DNA of 64,000 bases, from assembly GCA_034926605.1 (NCBI GenBank), contig JAYFQV010000001.1, positions 124,001 through 188,000 of the forward strand, read 5' to 3'. Made by a program: the position numbers and the translations under genes. The notes beneath the pieces are model-generated. The model searched no databases. It was not told where the DNA came from and saw only the letters and a program-made list of their open reading frames with translations. This document shows positions 1 through 7,117 of the stretch, piece after piece. Source of the DNA: CALXXL01 sp034926605. GTDB lineage: Bacteria > Verrucomicrobiota > Lentisphaeria > Victivallales > Victivallaceae. Positions within the stretch are counted from its first letter, which is position 1. Every line of letters begins with the position of its first letter.

Positions 1-578
1 ACGGTGCCGAGCAGCGCATCAACATACATCATGCCGCGCAGTCCGCCCACGATCACATAGACGGTGATCACCGCCGCAAAAACCAGCAGCGCGGTGAAAT
101 ACGGTATCTTGAGAACCTCTTCCATCACCCGCGCACCGCCCATCAGCACCGCGCTGGTATAGACCGGCATGAAAAGGAATATCACCATCGAAATGAAAAG
201 CGTCACTCCAGTGGAATTGAAGCGACGTCCCATGAATTCGGGAAATGTTTTGGCGTCCAGGTGCCGCCCCATAGCGCGGGTGCGACGGCCGAAGTACCTG
301 AATCCGATGAAGATGCCGAACAGGATGTTCATGAATGCCAGCCAGAGAATGCCCATGCCGTAGGTGGCGGCCACACCGCCGAACCCAACGATGGCCGAGG
401 TGCTTATGAACGCCGCCCCGTAACTCATGGCCATGATGAAGGGATGTATTTCCCGCCCCGCCAGCATATAGTCGCTGGCGTTTTTGGTGCGGCGGTAGCC
501 CATATAGCTCAGAAAGCCGATCAGCCCGATGAACAACGCAAGCAGGGCGACCATCATAACGGTGTCACTTGCGGGCAT
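1..578 (-). CDS. Sodium:solute symporter (SSS family), C-terminus beyond the left edge
   Basis: Inner-membrane Na+-coupled transporter of the SSS (sodium/proline, sodium/glucose) family; the substrate cannot be told. About 192 N-terminal residues are visible and no stop is reached. The first membrane segment is followed by the family signature G-x-x-S-Y-M-G-Y-R-R-T and the DYMLAGRE motif. The next segment contains GAAFISTSAIVGFGG, the region that lines the Na+ site in this family. At least five hydrophobic segments are seen. The ATG at 576-578 is preceded by a GAAAGG ribosome site. The gene overlaps the small accessory gene upstream by 14 nt, so the two are probably translationally coupled. 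Confidence 0.9.
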   Translation of the reverse strand, partial: MPASDTVMMVALLALFIGLIGFLSYMGYRRTKNASDYMLAGREIHPFIMAMSYGAAFISTSAIVGFGGVAATYGMGILWLAFMNILFGIFIGFRYFGRRTRAMGRHLDAKTFPEFMGRRFNSTGVTLFISMVIFLFMPVYTSAVLMGGARVMEEVLKIPYFTALLVFAAVITVYVIVGGLRGMMYVDALLGT

Positions 579-705
579 CGCCTGAACCTTTCGCAACGGC
601 GTAAAATGCGTATCCGACGCAGAACAATGCGCCAATCACGTTCAGATAGAACGCGGCGGCCACACTCCAGTCACCCAGCCCGAGGCGGAAGATAGATGCA
701 TCCAT
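565..705 (-). CDS. Symporter small accessory protein, single membrane helix (46 aa)
   Basis: A 46-residue protein starting MDASIFRLGLGDW and ending in a KGSGDARK tail, with one hydrophobic helix at about residues 16-38. Short one-helix peptides encoded just upstream of SSS-type symporters are known as symporter small accessory proteins; size, topology and position fit. The reading frame overlaps the symporter start by 14 nt, has a GAAGG ribosome site, and is the first gene after a strong promoter. It probably sits in the inner membrane with the transporter and may stabilise it; that role is inferred from context. Confidence 0.7.
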   Translation of the reverse strand: MDASIFRLGLGDWSVAAAFYLNVIGALFCVGYAFYAVAKGSGDARK

Positions 706-749
706 TTGGCTTACCTTCAAGGTTATGAATTGGCTTGTATAATATATTT

Positions 750-777
750 AATATAGCACACGTTAGCCGCGATGCAA
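750..777 (-). promoter_or_regulatory. Housekeeping promoter of the symporter operon
   Basis: On the minus strand, TTGCAT and TATATT are separated by 16 bp and lie 45 bp before the accessory-peptide start. Same architecture as a dozen other promoters in this window. Confidence 0.6.
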
Positions 778-844
778 GACCGCGCCCGATCAAACCGAAT
801 ACAAAGCCGTCGCCGCAATGCGGCGCGAGGCAATGAAGAAATAA

Positions 845-1267
845 TCACGCTTCAGGAGCAATCCCGCCGCGCCGTTTGAGCATGCGTTCGGCCTCGGCCG
901 CAATGCGGTCGATAATTTCACGTTCGGAATCGGAATCGCCTGGTTTCACCTCGGTGGCGGAAACGTCGATCACGTCCTCCGGGTTCGGCGGAGGCTCCGG
1001 CACGGGATCGTTCACATAAATGGTCTGATAGTTTCCCTCGGACGGCGGGTCGGCGAAGAAATGTATTTCGCGGTCGGCGAACACATCGTTCAGCGTCGCC
1101 AAAATGCGCTCGATGCTGTCGGCATTCAGTTTTGCCTCGCTGGGCGCGGCGTAATAGGCAATCGGACGCGGACGGGAACCGTCGAAATCAAGAAAGATCG
1201 AACGGCAGGTGGCCTCGGCCTCTGTCATCGGGCGTTTGGGAACTATGAAAAATTCGTCGCCGCGCAT
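845..1267 (-). CDS. Conserved-looking hypothetical protein (140 aa)
   Basis: Function not recognised. I start it at MRGDEFFIVPKRP, which has a GGAGAGGTGAG ribosome site; the longer open frame would run deep into cobB. No signal peptide or membrane helix. The stretch around residues 24-30 (IFLDFDG) followed by a helix-like ADSIERILATLNDVF and EIHFFADPP loosely resembles the N-terminal part of some secreted metalloprotease-like proteins, but there is no HExxH site, so the resemblance may be accidental. The C-terminus is acidic and then helical (IDRIAAEAERMLKRR). It is the last gene of the murF-cobB operon, 4 nt after cobB. Confidence 0.65.
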   Translation of the reverse strand: MRGDEFFIVPKRPMTEAEATCRSIFLDFDGSRPRPIAYYAAPSEAKLNADSIERILATLNDVFADREIHFFADPPSEGNYQTIYVNDPVPEPPPNPEDVIDVSATEVKPGDSDSEREIIDRIAAEAERMLKRRGGIAPEA

Positions 1268-1271
1268 AGAC

Positions 1272-2024
1272 TCACCTCTCCATTCCAAGCCAGTCGGCCA
1301 GTGAGCCGAACACCGTTTCAAGATCGTCGAATTTCAACGCCGCATAACCGTCGAACCCGGTCGGTTGGGCGTTGACAATCACCACCTTGCCGCCGGCGCG
1401 CCGGGTTATCATCGGCATCGCGGCCGCCGGATACACGGTCAGGCTGCTGCCGAGCACCAGCAGCAGATCGGCCTTGCGCAAATCCCGATCGGCATATTCA
1501 AGCAGATCGGAATCGAGCGACTCGCCATAGAATACGATATCCGGCTTGAGCAGACCGCCGCATTTCACGCAACGCGGCACCTCGCCGCGGCGGACAATCG
1601 GATCGATCTCGGTATCCGGAAACCCGCTGCCGCAACGCAGACAATGATAGTTGGCGGCGCTGCCGTGCAGCTCATAGACCTTGCCGCTGCCGGCGCGCTG
1701 GTGCAGACGGTCGATATTCTGGGTATAGACCCCGGCGCAAAGTCCGCGCCTTTCCATCTCGGCGGCGACCTTGTGTACGACGTTGGGCTGATATTTCTCA
1801 AGCGAATACACGAAAGGCTGCGCCCATTCGTAGAAAATCTCCGGGCTGCGCTCGAAAAAATCGATGCTCAACACGTCTTCCACCTGCAATCCGTGCCACT
1901 TCTGCGAATAAATGCCGTTCGGACTGCGAAAATCGGGGATGCCGGACAACGTCGAAATACCGGCTCCGGTAAAGATCAGCGTGTGCCTCGACTCCCCAAG
2001 CAGCTTTTCAAGCTCTCCGGTCAT
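1272..2024 (-). CDS. cobB: NAD-dependent protein deacylase, Sir2 family
   Basis: Sirtuin that removes acyl groups from lysines using NAD+, yielding nicotinamide and O-acyl-ADP-ribose; cytoplasmic. The 250-residue length is typical of bacterial CobB. It shows the NAD-binding GAGISTLSGIPDFR motif near residue 20, the TQNIDRLHQRAG motif, the catalytic HGS, and two CxxC pairs (CLRC, CVKC) for the structural zinc. Its ATG overlaps the murF stop by 4 nt (ATGA), indicating coupled translation inside the operon. Confidence 0.95.
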   Translation of the reverse strand: MTGELEKLLGESRHTLIFTGAGISTLSGIPDFRSPNGIYSQKWHGLQVEDVLSIDFFERSPEIFYEWAQPFVYSLEKYQPNVVHKVAAEMERRGLCAGVYTQNIDRLHQRAGSGKVYELHGSAANYHCLRCGSGFPDTEIDPIVRRGEVPRCVKCGGLLKPDIVFYGESLDSDLLEYADRDLRKADLLLVLGSSLTVYPAAAMPMITRRAGGKVVIVNAQPTGFDGYAALKFDDLETVFGSLADWLGMER

Positions 2025-3427
2025 CCGAGCAACTCCCCGGGCGCGGCTTTTTCCACCGCTATGCCGCGCGAGCCTTTCAGCAGTACCGTAAATCCGGGCT
2101 CCGCCAGACGAACCACCGTTTCGGCGGCGGCGACCGAGTCCGGAAAGCTGTGCCAGTTCTCCTGCAGCGTCGGCGGCAGCAATCCGGCGGCATGAGCCAT
2201 GCGGGGCCCCACCAGCACCGTCTGCGCGTGCGGAAACCGCTCCAGAACGTCGGCCAGCACCAGAAAATGCTCGCGCTGTTCTTCGATACCGAGTTCAAGC
2301 ATGTCGCCCAACACCAGCAGCAGCTTACAGGGATCGGCGAAATCGCCAAGCCACGCCAGTGCCGCCTTCATGCTGGCCGGATTGGCGTTATAGGCGTCGA
2401 GAATCCAGTCAGCGTCCCGAAAACGCTTGACGTTCATGCGCATTCCGGGAAGCGAAGCGGAGATCAGGCCGCGGACAATGGTTTCCGGATCGAATCCCAA
2501 CGCGGTGCCGACCGCCGCCGCGCAGGCGGCATTGGCGGCCTGATGCGCTCCGGCAAGCGACCAGTCAAACGCCAGCGTCGGACCGTTTTTCCAGTTCAGC
2601 TCCACCCGGCCCCCGTGCAGATTGCCGCCGAGGTACCGGCCGGTCACATCGCCCCCTTCGCCGAAACGCAGCCGATTATGGGCCGGGGCGGCAGCGTCCA
2701 GAACATCAACGCCTTCACAGACAGCCGGAAAGACCGCGGTTCCGCCCGGACGCAACGCGGAAAATATCATCGCTTTCTCCCGCGCCACGCCGCGCAACGA
2801 CCCCAGCCGCTCCAGATGGCAGGCCGCAATGGTGTTGACCGCCGCCACGTCGGGGCAGACCAAACCGGCCAGCGGTTCTATCTCTCCGGGACCGCTGGTT
2901 CCGATTTCGATCACCGCAAAACGGTGCCGGGACTCGAGCCGCAACAGATTGGCCGGAACCCCGAAATGGTTGTTGGTATTGCCGACCGTGTAAAGCACCG
3001 CGTCGGCATTGCCGCAGGCGGCGGTGCAGATGGCGCGAATCATCTCCTTGACGCTGGTTTTGCCGACGCTGCCGGTAAGCGCCGCCACTTTGAGCTCCGG
3101 AAACCGAAGCCGGTGCAGACGCGCCAGACTCCAGTAGGCATGGAGAGTATTTTCCACAACAAGCACCGGAATGCGCCAAGCCGGATCAATGCGACCGGCC
3201 GCGCCGGACTCGATCAGCAGCGCGGCGGCCCCGGCCGCCACCGCCCGGTCCAAAAAGTCGTGAGGGTCGAAGGTCTCGCCCCGAATTGCGATGAACAATG
3301 CGTTCGAGCAGTCGCGGCGGCTGTCGGTAGCTATGGAGAAACTGCCGGATAACGGCACGCCGTTCGCCGCGCACGCCGAAGTCGCGTCCAATATCTCCTT
3401 TGCGGAAAAAACGGCGGAATCAGCCAT
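2021..3427 (-). CDS. murF: UDP-N-acetylmuramoyl-tripeptide--D-alanyl-D-alanine ligase
   Basis: Cytoplasmic ATP-dependent Mur ligase adding D-Ala-D-Ala to the UDP-MurNAc-tripeptide, the last cytoplasmic step of peptidoglycan precursor synthesis. At 468 aa it has the usual length. The ATP-binding loop TGSVGKTS lies at residues 118-125, with VGNTNNHFGVP and the DAYNANPASM motif further on, both typical of MurF. The rest of the dcw cluster is not beside it; it sits 9 nt after the UDP-xylose synthase gene and overlaps cobB by 4 nt. Confidence 0.96.
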   Translation of the reverse strand: MADSAVFSAKEILDATSACAANGVPLSGSFSIATDSRRDCSNALFIAIRGETFDPHDFLDRAVAAGAAALLIESGAAGRIDPAWRIPVLVVENTLHAYWSLARLHRLRFPELKVAALTGSVGKTSVKEMIRAICTAACGNADAVLYTVGNTNNHFGVPANLLRLESRHRFAVIEIGTSGPGEIEPLAGLVCPDVAAVNTIAACHLERLGSLRGVAREKAMIFSALRPGGTAVFPAVCEGVDVLDAAAPAHNRLRFGEGGDVTGRYLGGNLHGGRVELNWKNGPTLAFDWSLAGAHQAANAACAAAVGTALGFDPETIVRGLISASLPGMRMNVKRFRDADWILDAYNANPASMKAALAWLGDFADPCKLLLVLGDMLELGIEEQREHFLVLADVLERFPHAQTVLVGPRMAHAAGLLPPTLQENWHSFPDSVAAAETVVRLAEPGFTVLLKGSRGIAVEKAAPGELLG

Positions 3428-3436
3428 GATGTGCCT

Positions 3437-4378
3437 CTAAAGAATGGTGGCAAAATATTCAATGGTTTTGGCGAGTCCCTCGCGAAGCGGGGTGATCGGC
3501 TCCCAGCCTAGCAGTTTTTTCGCCAATGCTATGTCCGGACGGCGCTTCGCGGGATCGTCACCCGGCAGCGGCTTGAATTCGAGAGTGCTGTGCGAACCGG
3601 TCAATTCTATTACCAGTTCGGCAAGTTCGAGCATGGTGAATTCGCCGGGATTGCCGAGATTGACCGGCCCGGTGACCTCGCCGGAGGTGTTCATCATACG
3701 CACCATGCCCTCGATCAAATCGTCGATATAGCAGAAACTGCGGGTCTGCTTGCCGGTGCCGTAGATGGTAATCGGCTGGTTGCGCAAAGCCTGAACTATG
3801 AAGTTGCTGACCACCCGCCCGTCGTCCGGACGCATGCGGCTGCCGTAGGTGTTGAATATGCGCACCACCTTGATCGGCACCCCCCATTCGCGATGATAGT
3901 CGAAAAACAGGGTTTCGGCACAACGCTTGCCTTCGTCATAGCAGCTGCGGGGGCCGATGAAGTTAACGTTGCCGTGGTAGGACTCCGGCTGAGGATGCAC
4001 TTCCGGATCGCCGTACACCTCGCTGGTGGACGCCTGCAGGATTTTCACTCCCAGCCGCTTTGCCAGCCCCAACATGTTCAACGCCCCGACCACACAGGTC
4101 TGCACGGTGTCCACCGGGCTGTTCTGGTAGTGTATCGGCGACGCGGGGCAGGCGAGGTTGTATATCGCGTCGGCCTCGAGCAGCAGTTTGTGGGTGATGT
4201 CGTGCCGGATCAGCTCGAACGCCGGGTTGCCCAGCAGATGTTCGATGTTGTGCTTGGTGCCGGTGTAAAAGTTGTCGACGCAGATCACATCGTTTCCGTC
4301 CGCGATCAGCCGATCGCAGAGATGTGAACCGATGAAGCCGCCGCCGCCGGTGACTATGATGGTCTTGCGGAATGCCAT
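3437..4378 (-). CDS. UDP-glucuronate decarboxylase (UDP-xylose synthase), SDR family
   Basis: NAD-dependent extended SDR enzyme that converts UDP-glucuronate to UDP-xylose; 313 aa when started at MAFRKTIIVTGG. The Rossmann motif GGGGFIGSHL is at the N-terminus, and the catalytic Tyr-Lys lies in SCYDEGKR, the form typical of UXS rather than of dTDP-glucose dehydratases. VRIFNTYGSRMRPDDGR and the DDL-type C-terminal region also match UXS. The substrate could be made by the UDP-glucose dehydrogenase at 51.5-52.8 kb. The longer open frame would overlap the upstream lipoprotein gene, so the internal ATG was chosen. Confidence 0.92.
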   Translation of the reverse strand: MAFRKTIIVTGGGGFIGSHLCDRLIADGNDVICVDNFYTGTKHNIEHLLGNPAFELIRHDITHKLLLEADAIYNLACPASPIHYQNSPVDTVQTCVVGALNMLGLAKRLGVKILQASTSEVYGDPEVHPQPESYHGNVNFIGPRSCYDEGKRCAETLFFDYHREWGVPIKVVRIFNTYGSRMRPDDGRVVSNFIVQALRNQPITIYGTGKQTRSFCYIDDLIEGMVRMMNTSGEVTGPVNLGNPGEFTMLELAELVIELTGSHSTLEFKPLPGDDPAKRRPDIALAKKLLGWEPITPLREGLAKTIEYFATIL

Positions 4379-4382
4379 ATCG

Positions 4383-5018
4383 TCAATTCTGCGGCGCGAT
4401 AACGCGACGCACCTCGTTGCCCTTGAAAACCACACGGAATGTGCGGTCGGGCCCCTGGTAATAAAGATAGCTGGAGCCGGAAAGATCTGGCGTACGGCCC
4501 GGAACCGGATAGCCGAAGCACAGAATCACCTCTTCGCGGGTCATACCCGGAACCACCGTGCCGGCTTTCAGCGAGGACAGGCGTTCCGGCGGCACGTCCT
4601 TGAGCAACTGGTCTGGCGGCGTAATGGTCAGCACCCGGCGAATATACTCCGGAACCGGAATCATCATGGTTTCCGGGTCGAACTCGATATGATAGCGGAT
4701 GCCGGAGGTGTCTTCGAAAACCAGATCATGCTGGGAAGCGGATATCGGGGTGACCTCGCTGCCGATCGGCAGCACCCGGCCGTGCTGATAATTTATGCAG
4801 CTGATATTTTCCGGATCCTCGAACCAGATGTTGCAGCGGGTATATACTTTGCCGTTGACCGGCTGCTGAAGAGCCTCGGAAACCGACACCTCGAATATCG
4901 CCGGGCCGAACCCCATGTCCACCGACTGCTGAAGCGCGTCGGCAACCGACACCTTGTCGTTCGCACACCCCGCCGCGAACAGCGACACCAGCATCAGCAG
5001 AAGTCCATAAGAACGCAT
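4383..5018 (-). CDS. Lipoprotein with a BamE/SmpA-like C-terminal motif
   Basis: A 211-residue exported protein. The signal peptide MRSYGLLLMLVSLFAAGC ends in a clean lipobox (AAGC, Cys-18), so lipidation and envelope anchoring are expected. Near the C-terminus, PGMTREEVILCFGYP followed by YLYYQG resembles the SmpA/OmlA (BamE-like) fold motif in which PGMT precedes a helix and an aromatic strand. The true role is unknown. The start is set by the lipobox and an AAGGAAA ribosome site; the extra upstream residues of the open frame lie in the promoter and terminator zone. First gene of the operon running to murF. Confidence 0.75.
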   Translation of the reverse strand: MRSYGLLLMLVSLFAAGCANDKVSVADALQQSVDMGFGPAIFEVSVSEALQQPVNGKVYTRCNIWFEDPENISCINYQHGRVLPIGSEVTPISASQHDLVFEDTSGIRYHIEFDPETMMIPVPEYIRRVLTITPPDQLLKDVPPERLSSLKAGTVVPGMTREEVILCFGYPVPGRTPDLSGSSYLYYQGPDRTFRVVFKGNEVRRVIAPQN

Positions 5019-5044
5019 GTCCAAGGTTTCCTTTCGTTTTAGAA

Positions 5045-5073
5045 AATTTACACCCCAAAGCCTCGATTGACAA
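5045..5073 (-). promoter_or_regulatory. Promoter of the lipoprotein-UXS-murF-cobB operon
   Basis: On the minus strand, TTGTCA, 17 bp spacer, TAAATT, about 26 bp before the lipoprotein start and just downstream of the rpsT-operon terminator. Confidence 0.5.
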
Positions 5074-5105
5074 GCCGCGACAGACAAAAAAACACAATTT
5101 AAAAA

Positions 5106-5135
5106 CAAAAACGGGTACCGCATTCACGGCACCCG
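5106..5135 (-). terminator. Intrinsic terminator of the rpsT operon
   Basis: On the minus strand, a 9-bp stem CGGGTGCCG/CGGTACCCG with a 6-nt loop is followed by TTTTTG. It separates the rpsT unit from the lipoprotein promoter. Confidence 0.8.
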
Positions 5136-5159
5136 CTTTACTATAGACTCGCCCGCCCC

Positions 5160-5249
5160 TTACTTGTTCTTATGACGAAGGGACTTCAGCTGCTTCTTGC
5201 GCTTATGCTTGGCGATCTTCCTGCGACGCTTCTTCTTGAGATTTCCCAT
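5160..5249 (-). CDS. AURKAIP1/COX24-type small basic protein (29 aa)
   Basis: A 29-residue, extremely basic peptide, beginning MGNLKKKRRRKIAKHKRKK and ending LRHKNK. It matches the bacterial AURKAIP1/COX24-domain family, whose mitochondrial relatives are ribosome-associated (mS38). More than half the residues are Lys, Arg or His, as expected for an RNA-binding ribosome component. It lies 16 nt after rpsT and before a terminator, so both are made from one message. The role as a small ribosomal protein is inferred from family and neighbour. Confidence 0.8.
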   Translation of the reverse strand: MGNLKKKRRRKIAKHKRKKQLKSLRHKNK

Positions 5250-5265
5250 TGCAATAACCTCGGTT

Positions 5266-5541
5266 TTATTCTGCTTTTGCCTGAATGGTGTTCATAAACA
5301 ACATCAGCCGGGACTTCTTGTTGGAGGCCTTGTTATCGTGGATTACGCCGACTTTCGCGGCTTTGTCGAGTCTGCTGCAGCATTCGCGCAGCAGCGAGGA
5401 AGCGAGCGTCGCGTCCCCGGCGGCAACCGCCGCACGGAACTTCTTCTCGCTGGTCTTCAGCGCGCTCTTACGGGCGCGGTTGCGCAAGTTGGCCTTCTGG
5501 CTCGTGCCTATGCGCTTGATCGCTGACTTCAGATGTGCCAT
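5266..5541 (-). CDS. rpsT: 30S ribosomal protein S20
   Basis: Primary 16S-rRNA-binding protein of the small subunit; 91 aa, the usual length. The N-terminus MAHLKSAIKRIGTSQKANLRNRARKSA is the characteristic basic helix region (seen here in shorter overlapping parts such as SAIKRIGTSQKANLRNR), and DKAAKVGVIHDNKASNKKSRL is the conserved C-terminal region. It is transcribed divergently from nusA and shares its message with the COX24-type peptide. Confidence 0.97.
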   Translation of the reverse strand: MAHLKSAIKRIGTSQKANLRNRARKSALKTSEKKFRAAVAAGDATLASSLLRECCSRLDKAAKVGVIHDNKASNKKSRLMLFMNTIQAKAE

Positions 5542-5731
5542 AGTTTTCCTTTTTCCCGATGACTATTTAAAAATTCATCAATTTCAAAGTTACAGAATAT
5601 TTAAGATGCCACAACATTCCGAATATTCAAGTCTGTACCATAAAAAAACATCAAAAAAAAGCCACTGCGGCTCACGCGCGCGTACCACTGGAATATTTTC
5701 AAAAAAAATGCAAAAAAGCGAATGAACCGAC

Positions 5732-5759
5732 TTGATGTTTGCCGCATGGGTTATATATT
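5732..5759 (+). promoter_or_regulatory. Promoter of the nusA-infB operon
   Basis: TTGATG, 16 bp, TATATT. Transcription should begin near 5766, leaving a leader of about 100 nt before nusA that contains an attenuator-like hairpin. Confidence 0.6.
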
Positions 5760-5795
5760 ACTTTGAAATAGGAACAACTGAACCAAAGGACACGG

Positions 5796-5829
5796 AAAGT
5801 GGGCGTTTCTCGACAGACCCGCTTTTTTT
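5796..5829 (+). terminator. Attenuator-like hairpin in the nusA leader
   Basis: AAAGTGGG pairs with CCCGCTTT across a 14-nt loop and runs into seven T residues, forming an intrinsic terminator between the promoter and nusA. Leader hairpins of this GTGGGC type are common before rimP-nusA operons, where they can couple expression to NusA; that function here is inferred. Confidence 0.6.
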
Positions 5830-5866
5830 ATTCTTCGGAAAGGTAACAAGGAGGAGTCTGCATAAA

Positions 5867-7108
5867 ATGGCAAATGTTCTTTTGGCAATGCTTCAGAATA
5901 TAGAACAGGAGCGCGGGATCAGCCGCGATCTTCTGGTTGGCGCGCTTGAGACCGCAATCCTCACCGCCGCGCGCAAGAGCATCCATCCGGCAAATCAGCT
6001 CAAAGTGAAGGTTGATCCCGAAACCGGCGACATAAAGGCATGGGCGATCCTGGAGGTGGTGGAGTCCAACCCCACCACCGATCAGCTGTTGTACAACCGC
6101 GCCGTGGAAAAATTTCCGGACATAAAGCTTGGCGACGTGGTGGAATGGGAAGTCACGCCCCGCAACTTCGGCCGCATCGCCGCCCAGACCGCGCGGCAGG
6201 CGATCATGCAGCAGCTGCGCAAGGCCGAAAAACTGATGGCGTCCGAGGAATTCGCCAACAGCCTCGGGCAGATAATCACCGGCAAGGTGCGCCAGTTCGA
6301 CGGCGGCAATATCATCATCGATTTCCAGAAGGCCCAGGGCATTCTGCCGATCAAGGAAAAGATACCCGGCGAGCAGTACATGGTCGGCGACCTTATCAAT
6401 GCGCTGTTGTTGAAGATCGACGTTGCGTCCAGCGGCCCCAGTTTGATCGTTTCGCGCTCCCATCCGGACTTCGTGCGCCGGCTGTTCGAGCGCGAGGTGG
6501 CCGAGATTCGCGACGGAGTGGTCACCATCATGAACGTCGCCCGCGAAGCCGGCAGCCGCACCAAGATATCGGTGGCAAGCTCCGACTCTCGAGTGGACCC
6601 GGTCGGTTCCTGCGTGGGCATCCGGGGCAGCCGCGTGCGTGCCGTGACCGATGAACTGAACAACGAGCGCATCGACATCGTGCCTTACGACTCAGATATT
6701 GTGAAATACTGCATCAACGCGCTGCAGCCTGCCAAGGCGCAGTCGGTGGAGGTGGATGAATCCAGGCACGAGTTGATCGTTTTCGTCAGCCCGGAGCAAA
6801 GCAAGCTGGTGTTCGGCAAGAAAGCGCAGAACGTGCGGCTGTCGTCCAAGCTTCTAAACTGGAACATCACCATTCGGACAATCGGCGCCCCCCATGAAAA
6901 CATGGAGGATAAAATCCGCCGGGCGGCCGAGGAACTCGCCGGAGAATTCGGAGTCTCCGAAGAGACCGCGAATATTCTGGTGCATAACGGATATATAACC
7001 TGCGACGGCCTGCGCGCCGCCGGCAGGGAACAGATCATGGCGGTGGAAGGACTCGATCCGGATGAGATTTCAGCCGCGTTCGACCGCCTCGAGGCGGAAA
7101 ACCAATAG
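5867..7108 (+). CDS. nusA: Transcription termination/antitermination factor NusA
   Basis: RNA-polymerase-associated elongation factor acting in pausing, termination and rRNA antitermination. Started at MANVLLAMLQNIEQERG (413 aa), which has an ideal AAGGAGGAG site 10 nt upstream; the open frame further upstream runs through the attenuator and is not translated. Domains in order: N-terminal polymerase-binding domain (to about 130), S1 domain (ITGKVRQFDGGNIIIDF), KH1 with DPVGSCVGIRGSRV, KH2 (VFGKKAQNVRLSSKL), and a C-terminal helix-hairpin-helix segment (TANILVHNGYITCDGL). The usual upstream partner rimP is missing. Confidence 0.97.
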   Translation: MANVLLAMLQNIEQERGISRDLLVGALETAILTAARKSIHPANQLKVKVDPETGDIKAWAILEVVESNPTTDQLLYNRAVEKFPDIKLGDVVEWEVTPRNFGRIAAQTARQAIMQQLRKAEKLMASEEFANSLGQIITGKVRQFDGGNIIIDFQKAQGILPIKEKIPGEQYMVGDLINALLLKIDVASSGPSLIVSRSHPDFVRRLFEREVAEIRDGVVTIMNVAREAGSRTKISVASSDSRVDPVGSCVGIRGSRVRAVTDELNNERIDIVPYDSDIVKYCINALQPAKAQSVEVDESRHELIVFVSPEQSKLVFGKKAQNVRLSSKLLNWNITIRTIGAPHENMEDKIRRAAEELAGEFGVSEETANILVHNGYITCDGLRAAGREQIMAVEGLDPDEISAAFDRLEAENQ

Positions 7109-7117
7109 GAGGTCAAC

